Notes under the pieces: model-generated
What the model saw: the letters and a program-made list of their open reading frames with translations, nothing else
The model's database searches: none
Told to the model about the DNA's origin: nothing
Translations under genes and position numbers: made by a program
In this document: positions 59,818-64,000 of the stretch, piece after piece
Layout of the letters: each line of letters starts with the position of its first letter
Position numbering within the stretch: the stretch's first letter is position 1
Source: Rhizobium hidalgonense
Lineage (GTDB): Bacteria > Pseudomonadota > Alphaproteobacteria > Rhizobiales > Rhizobiaceae
Reading direction: 5' to 3'
Assembly (NCBI RefSeq): GCF_002914525.1
Contig: NZ_LODW01000053.1
Span: 1 to 64,000, forward strand
Length of the DNA: 64,000 bases

Positions 59818-61308
59818 ATGCGCAGCGAACTTTATATCGACGGGCAATGGGTGAAGCCCGTCAAGGGCGGCACCTGCACGGTGACGAACCCTGCAACGGA
59901 AGAGGTGATCCAGACGATCGGCGCTGCGACCGCCGAGGATGTCGATCTCGCGGTCAAGGCGGCGCGCCGCGCCTTCGACAAGGACGGCTGGCCGAAACTA
60001 ACGGGCGCTCAGCGCGCCCGATATCTCCGGGCGATCGCCGAGGGTATCCGTGCCCGCCAGGCCGAGATCGCCCGCCTTGAAGTCCTCGACAACGGCAAGC
60101 CGTTCCCCGAGGCCGATTGGGACGTGGCCGACGCGGCGGGCTGCTTCGATTTCTATGCGGGCCTTGCCGAACAGCTCGACAACAATCCCGAGGAGACGAT
60201 CGAACTGCCCGATCAGCGCTTCAGCTCCAAGGCGGTGCGCGAGCCGCTTGGCGTCGCCGGCGCGATCATCCCCTGGAACTACCCGCTGCTGATGGCCGCC
60301 TGGAAGGTCGCCCCGGCGCTTGCCGCCGGCTGCACCATGGTGCTGAAGCCTGCCGAACTGACGTCGCTGACGGCGCTCGAACTGGCGGCGGTCGCGGACG
60401 AAGCCGGCCTGCCGCCCGGCGTGCTCAATATCGTCACGGGAGCGGGGTCGGTTGCCGGGCAGGCAATCATCGATCACAAGCAAGTGGACAAGCTTGCCTT
60501 TACCGGTTCGGGACCGGTCGGCTCGAAAATCATGGCGGCGGCCGCCCGCGACATCAAGCGCGTCAGCCTGGAGCTCGGCGGCAAGTCGCCGTTCGTCGTC
60601 TTCGAAGACGCCGATATCGACAAGGCCGTCGAATGGATCATGTTCGGCATCTTCTGGAACCAGGGCCAGGTTTGCTCGGCGACGTCTAGAGTTCTCGTGC
60701 AGGAGAGCATCTACGAACGGTTGCTCGCCCGTCTCGTCGAGGAAACGAACAAGATCAAAATAGGCAACGGTCTGGACGAAGGCGTCCTCCTGGGGCCGCT
60801 GGTTTCCAAGCGCCAGCACGAGCAGGTCGTCGCGGCGATCGAGGCGGCGCGGCAGGCCGGCGTAACGGTCGCCTGCGGCGGAGCGCGCCCTGAAGGCTTC
60901 GACAAGGGCTATTACCTCCAGCCGACCATTCTGACGGATGTTCCGCTCGACAGCGCCGCCTGGGTAGAGGAGATCTTCGGGCCTGTCGTCTGCATCCGGC
61001 CTTTCAAGAGCGAAGCGGAGGCGATCGAACTCGCCAATCACTCCCGCTTCGGCCTTGCCGCGGCCGTCATGTCGAAGGACGATATCAGGGCCGAGCGTGC
61101 GGCGGCCGCTTTCCGCGCCGGCATCGTCTGGATCAACTGCTCGCAGCCGACCTTCACCGAGGCGCCCTGGGGCGGCTACAAGGAATCCGGTATTGGCCGC
61201 GAACTTGGGCGCTGGGGTCTCGATAACTATCTTGAGACCAAGCAGATCACCCGCTTCGCCAGCGAGGATCCCTGGGGCTGGTACATCAAGCCGGAGGCGG
61301 CCGAATGA
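59818..61308 (+). CDS. hypH: Aldehyde dehydrogenase (2-oxoglutarate semialdehyde type)
   Basis: A 496-residue ALDH from ATG 59818 (AAAGGGAG upstream). Catalytic Cys in NQGQVCSATSR, general base Glu in LELGGKSPFVV, coenzyme site FTGSGPVGSKI. In this context the likely substrate is 2-oxoglutarate semialdehyde, giving 2-oxoglutarate. Sequence also resembles betaine-aldehyde dehydrogenases, so the assignment rests on context. Its stop overlaps the next start (ATGA). Confidence 0.85.
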   Translation: MRSELYIDGQWVKPVKGGTCTVTNPATEEVIQTIGAATAEDVDLAVKAARRAFDKDGWPKLTGAQRARYLRAIAEGIRARQAEIARLEVLDNGKPFPEADWDVADAAGCFDFYAGLAEQLDNNPEETIELPDQRFSSKAVREPLGVAGAIIPWNYPLLMAAWKVAPALAAGCTMVLKPAELTSLTALELAAVADEAGLPPGVLNIVTGAGSVAGQAIIDHKQVDKLAFTGSGPVGSKIMAAAARDIKRVSLELGGKSPFVVFEDADIDKAVEWIMFGIFWNQGQVCSATSRVLVQESIYERLLARLVEETNKIKIGNGLDEGVLLGPLVSKRQHEQVVAAIEAARQAGVTVACGGARPEGFDKGYYLQPTILTDVPLDSAAWVEEIFGPVVCIRPFKSEAEAIELANHSRFGLAAAVMSKDDIRAERAAAAFRAGIVWINCSQPTFTEAPWGGYKESGIGRELGRWGLDNYLETKQITRFASEDPWGWYIKPEAAE

Positions 61309-62339
61309 ACTGGGACCGCAGCCTCGACCTGCTGCAGGTCCACTGCCAGGGTGAGATCGGCAAGGTCATCGTCTCGGGCGCGCCCGAGATACCGGGCGCG
61401 ACCATGCTCGACAAGATGAACCACATCAACTCGGTCGATGACAGCCTGCGCCGTTTCGTCACCTTCGAACCGCGGGCCAGCGTCGCCATGTCGGTTAACC
61501 TGCTGGTGGCGCCGACGCGCGCCGATGCAGATGCCGGCTTTATCGTGCTGCAGGCCGACCGCGCTCATCCGATGTCCGGCAGCAACTGCATCTGCGTGGT
61601 CACCGCTCTTCTCGAGAGCGGGCAGGTGCCGATGTCGGCGCCGGAGACGATCGTCCGCTTGGACACGCCGGCCGGCCTTATCGTCGCGCGCGCCACCTGC
61701 CGCGACAGCAGATGTCTGTCCGTCAGCCTCGACAACGTGCCGAGTTTCGCCGAAGCGCTGGACCGGGTGGTGGAAACGCCGAAATGGGGGCGCATCAAGA
61801 TCGACGTCGCCTTCGGCGGCGTCTATTATGCGCTCGTCGACGTCGATCAACTCGGACTCGATATCGCGCCTGCCAATGCGAGGCTGCTGGCGGAATCCGG
61901 CATCGAGCTCAAGTCGCTGCTGGCTGGCCAGGTCTCGGTCACCCATCCCGTTTTGAGGGGCGTGAATGAGATCGCTTACGTGATGTTTCGCGGCCGCGAG
62001 GCCGATGGCGCGGTGAGGACCTGCACGACGCTGCAGCCCGGCCGCGTCGACCGCTCGCCTTGCGGAACCGGCAGCTCGGCGAACCTGGCGACACTCTATG
62101 CCCGTGGTGAAGTTTCAGTGGGAGACCGAAGAACGTCGCGATCGATTATCGGCGGCGAGTTTCTCGCGGAGGCGATCGGCGAAACGGATGTCGGCGGCCG
62201 CCGTGCCGTGCTGCCGAGAATAACCGGCCGTGCCTTCGTCTATGGCCGCGAACAGTTGCGCCTGTCCGACGACGATCCGTTCGCCGCCGGTTTTGCGCTG
62301 TCCGACACCTGGGGTCCCCAAGTCGATCTCCTCGGTTAG
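61305..62339 (+). CDS. Proline racemase-family enzyme with Ser/Cys active-site pair
   Basis: A 344-residue protein of the proline racemase / 4-hydroxyproline epimerase / trans-3-hydroxyproline dehydratase family. The first catalytic position, normally Cys in MCGHG, is Ser91 in HPMSGSNCI; the second is Cys253 in RSPCGTGSSA. Ser/Cys members are a minority whose activity is less clear: epimerase or dehydratase are both possible. The neighbouring D-hydroxyproline oxidase, deaminase and semialdehyde dehydrogenase favour epimerase (HypRE role). Confidence 0.85.
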   Translation: MNWDRSLDLLQVHCQGEIGKVIVSGAPEIPGATMLDKMNHINSVDDSLRRFVTFEPRASVAMSVNLLVAPTRADADAGFIVLQADRAHPMSGSNCICVVTALLESGQVPMSAPETIVRLDTPAGLIVARATCRDSRCLSVSLDNVPSFAEALDRVVETPKWGRIKIDVAFGGVYYALVDVDQLGLDIAPANARLLAESGIELKSLLAGQVSVTHPVLRGVNEIAYVMFRGREADGAVRTCTTLQPGRVDRSPCGTGSSANLATLYARGEVSVGDRRTSRSIIGGEFLAEAIGETDVGGRRAVLPRITGRAFVYGREQLRLSDDDPFAAGFALSDTWGPQVDLLG

Positions 62340-62347
62340 GAGTCTCT

Positions 62348-63112
62348 ATGTCCCACGTTCAATCCCTTGCCGGCCAGACGGTCCTCGTCACAGGAGCATC
62401 GGGTGGGATCGGCGCCGCCATCGTCGAGCGCCTGTCTGCCGAAGGCGCGCAGCCCGTCATCCATTACGGGCGCGACAAGGAGAGGGCGCAAGCCCTGCTT
62501 CGCAAGCTCGGTGGGAACGGCCAGATGGTCCAGGCCGACCTCTCGAACCCGGACGGCGCCTTCACGCTATGGCGCGACGCGCTCGCGGCGGCGGGACGGA
62601 TCCATGCCGTCGTCAACAATGCCGGCATCCGCAGCGAGATTTCGATCGATGCCTATGCCGCCGAGTGGCGGGCCGCCTGGCAGAAAGAGTTCCAGGTGAA
62701 CTTCTTTGCGGCAGCGGACCTCTGCAAGGAAGCTCTCGTCCATTTCAAGCAACAGGGCGGCGGGCGGATCGTCAATATGGCCAGCCGCGCCGGACAGCGC
62801 GGCTACGCCGCCGACGCCATGCCCTATGGTGCGACGAAGGCGGCGTTGATCAATCTCACCAAGTCGATCGCGAGGAGCTTCGGGCGCGACGGGATCGTCG
62901 CCGTCTCCATCGCGCCGGGCTGGGTGCGGACCGATATGGCCGAGGAATTTGTGGCCAGGAACGGAAAGGATGCAGCGGTCGCCGATATTCCGACCGGCGA
63001 AATGGCCGAGCCGGCCGAGATCGCCGAACTGGTGGCCTTCCTGCTTCGTCCTTCGCAAGCATCGGTCAATGGGGCGACGTTCGACGTCAACGGCGGCAGT
63101 TACATAAGATAG
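62348..63112 (+). CDS. Short-chain dehydrogenase/reductase 1
   Basis: A 254-residue classical SDR: TGASGGIGAAIVERL coenzyme motif, NNAGIRS, active-site MPYGATKAALINL (YxxxK). The Ser position reads MASRAGQRG. Seven-base spacing after the proline-racemase-family gene. It resembles 3-oxoacyl-ACP reductase-type SDRs; substrate unknown. Confidence 0.85.
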   Translation: MSHVQSLAGQTVLVTGASGGIGAAIVERLSAEGAQPVIHYGRDKERAQALLRKLGGNGQMVQADLSNPDGAFTLWRDALAAAGRIHAVVNNAGIRSEISIDAYAAEWRAAWQKEFQVNFFAAADLCKEALVHFKQQGGGRIVNMASRAGQRGYAADAMPYGATKAALINLTKSIARSFGRDGIVAVSIAPGWVRTDMAEEFVARNGKDAAVADIPTGEMAEPAEIAELVAFLLRPSQASVNGATFDVNGGSYIR

Positions 63113-63174
63113 AGCAATTCGAGCAAAAGCGTGCAGCGGTTTTGCGGGCCGAATTGCGCGAAAAGGAGGTTCAT

Positions 63175-63930
63175 ATGAAGAGGTTTGTAGGCAAGGTCGC
63201 CGTGGTGACGGGCGGCGGCGGCGGCATAGGATCGGCCATATCGCAGAGGTTGGCCGAGGAAGGCGCGCTGGTGGTGGTGACGGATGCCAACGCCCAGGCC
63301 GCAGGCGAAGTCGCCTTGCTCATCGAGGCGGCGGGCGGCTCGGCCGTCGCCATTGCGGCCGACATCTCCGGCAAGCCGGAATGCGTCAAGCTCGTCGAAA
63401 AAGCCTTTGCGATTGAGGGGCGGCTGGACGTTCTTGTCAACAATGCCGGCATCAACCGGCGCGGAAATCTGCTATCTCTGTCGGATGAAGATTGGCAGCT
63501 GAGTTTTGCGGTCAATCTGGATTCGATGTTCCATCTTTGCCGCGCGGCGCTGCCGCATATGATCGCTGCCGGCGGCGGCGCGATCGTCAATACGGCCTCA
63601 CAATGGGGGCTCTACCCCGCGCCGAACCATATCGCCTATAACACGACAAAGGCGGCGGTCGCCGCCTTCACCCAGAACCTCGCCCGCGACTATGCGGCCG
63701 ACAAGGTTCGGGTCAATGCCGTCTGCCCCGGCGAGATCCACACGCCGATGCTCGAAGCCGGTGTTACCCGCTCCGGCCGGACGATCGCCGATCTCGACAA
63801 GCTCGTTCCCTTTGGCCGCATCGGCAGACCTGAGGAGGTGGCGGCCCTCGTTGCCTTCCTCGCATCGGATGAGGCGGCCTTCATGTGCGGTTCGCTGGTG
63901 GAAATCACTGGCGCGCAAGCGGTGGCTTGA
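63175..63930 (+). CDS. Short-chain dehydrogenase/reductase 2
   Basis: A 251-residue SDR with VVTGGGGGIGSAISQRL, NNAGINRRGN, NTASQWGLYPAPNHIAYNTTKAAV and C-terminal region SLVEITGAQAV. Start at 63175 with AAGGAGG seven bases upstream. A longer in-frame opening upstream reads through SDR1 in another frame and is not real. Substrate unknown; probably the last gene of the catabolic operon. Confidence 0.87.
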   Translation: MKRFVGKVAVVTGGGGGIGSAISQRLAEEGALVVVTDANAQAAGEVALLIEAAGGSAVAIAADISGKPECVKLVEKAFAIEGRLDVLVNNAGINRRGNLLSLSDEDWQLSFAVNLDSMFHLCRAALPHMIAAGGGAIVNTASQWGLYPAPNHIAYNTTKAAVAAFTQNLARDYAADKVRVNAVCPGEIHTPMLEAGVTRSGRTIADLDKLVPFGRIGRPEEVAALVAFLASDEAAFMCGSLVEITGAQAVA

Positions 63931-63952
63931 AAAAGCCGATCGTCCTTGAGCA

Positions 63953-64000
63953 ATGAGATTGTCTACGATATCCCAACTGGGATATTCGTCAGGCACGAAA
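63953..64000 (+). CDS. Possible start of the next gene, cut by the window edge
   Basis: ATG at 63953 opens a frame MRLSTISQLGYSSGTK that runs off the end. No strong ribosome site is seen. An inverted repeat ATATCCC / GGGATAT (63968-63985) lies within it, so this could instead be a regulatory region. Confidence 0.25.
   Translation, partial: MRLSTISQLGYSSGTK

Noticed and set aside
62230..63174. An N-terminal extension of SDR2 reading through SDR1
   Set aside because: It runs through SDR1 out of frame; SDR2 has its own AAGGAGG and ATG at 63175.
63968..63985. Inverted repeat ATATCCC / GGGATAT as a terminator of the last operon
   Set aside because: Short arms, no T run, and it lies inside a possible start of the next gene, so the function is undecided.

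Overview
The window is high-GC alphaproteobacterial DNA that reads as a Rhizobium-type genome (R. leguminosarum/etli group or a close relative). This rests on a vicibactin-like siderophore locus with TGA-N9-TCA iron boxes, many transporter and catabolic operons of rhizobial type, two TRAP/ABC uptake systems under GntR control, and a rhizobial intergenic repeat. The mixture of accessory metabolism, sensing genes and decayed gene fragments would suit a large plasmid or a variable chromosomal region. No rRNA, tRNA, CRISPR array, intact insertion sequence or replication gene was seen.

Layout. (1) 0-2.1 kb: a broken VOC-family gene, a DnaJ-domain gene and non-coding DNA. (2) 2.1-18.9 kb: a hydroxamate siderophore locus. 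It holds a TonB-dependent receptor, a fused FhuB-like permease with a Tat-type binding protein and a GNAT protein, an RpoI-like ECF sigma factor, a vbsA-like acyltransferase operon with a MATE exporter and a PLP enzyme, MbtH, a single-module C-A-T-TE NRPS, an ornithine N5-monooxygenase and a phosphopantetheinyl transferase. No ABC ATPase, epimerase or obvious VbsD/VbsL homologue is present. (3) 19.3-24.6 kb: a chemoreceptor, then a complete sigF-nrsF / mrpX-yedZ1-yedY1 module, the reactive-chlorine defence first described in Azospira, with recognisable divergent SigF-type promoters. (4) 24.7-29.8 kb: a GntR-TRAP-idonate dehydrogenase operon. (5) 30.2-34.0 kb: a diguanylate cyclase, an HWE-type histidine kinase and a secreted protein of unknown function.

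(6) 34.3-46.7 kb is the most unusual region. A roughly 12.4-kb block is bounded by direct repeats of the last codons of an lrp/asnC gene (intact gene at 46.65-47.12 kb, a 15-codon relic at 34.31 kb). It contains its own luxI/luxR pair and an XRE regulator, and a run of same-strand genes: a GH15 glucoamylase, a GMC dehydrogenase with a 3Fe-4S motif, a VioB/RebD-type ferritin-like protein, a sorbitol/glucose-dehydrogenase-type small subunit without a Tat signal, two sugar isomerase/epimerase TIM barrels (one IolE-like), a metallo-beta-lactamase-fold protein and a pyruvate/indolepyruvate-decarboxylase-like enzyme. I infer a quorum-sensing-linked cytoplasmic sugar-oxidation or beta-elimination pathway and do not recognise it as a described system.

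(7) 46.6-52.9 kb: D-alanine catabolism (lrp, alr, dadA), an AraC regulator, and an omega-aminotransferase divergent from an XRE-cupin regulator. (8) 52.9-63.9 kb: a hydroxyproline-type catabolic region with a GntR regulator, a ProC-like reductase, an amino-acid ABC transporter, a DHDPS-family deaminase, a FAD amino-acid oxidase, a semialdehyde dehydrogenase, a proline-racemase-family enzyme with a Ser/Cys active-site pair, and two SDRs. A possible next gene begins at the right edge.
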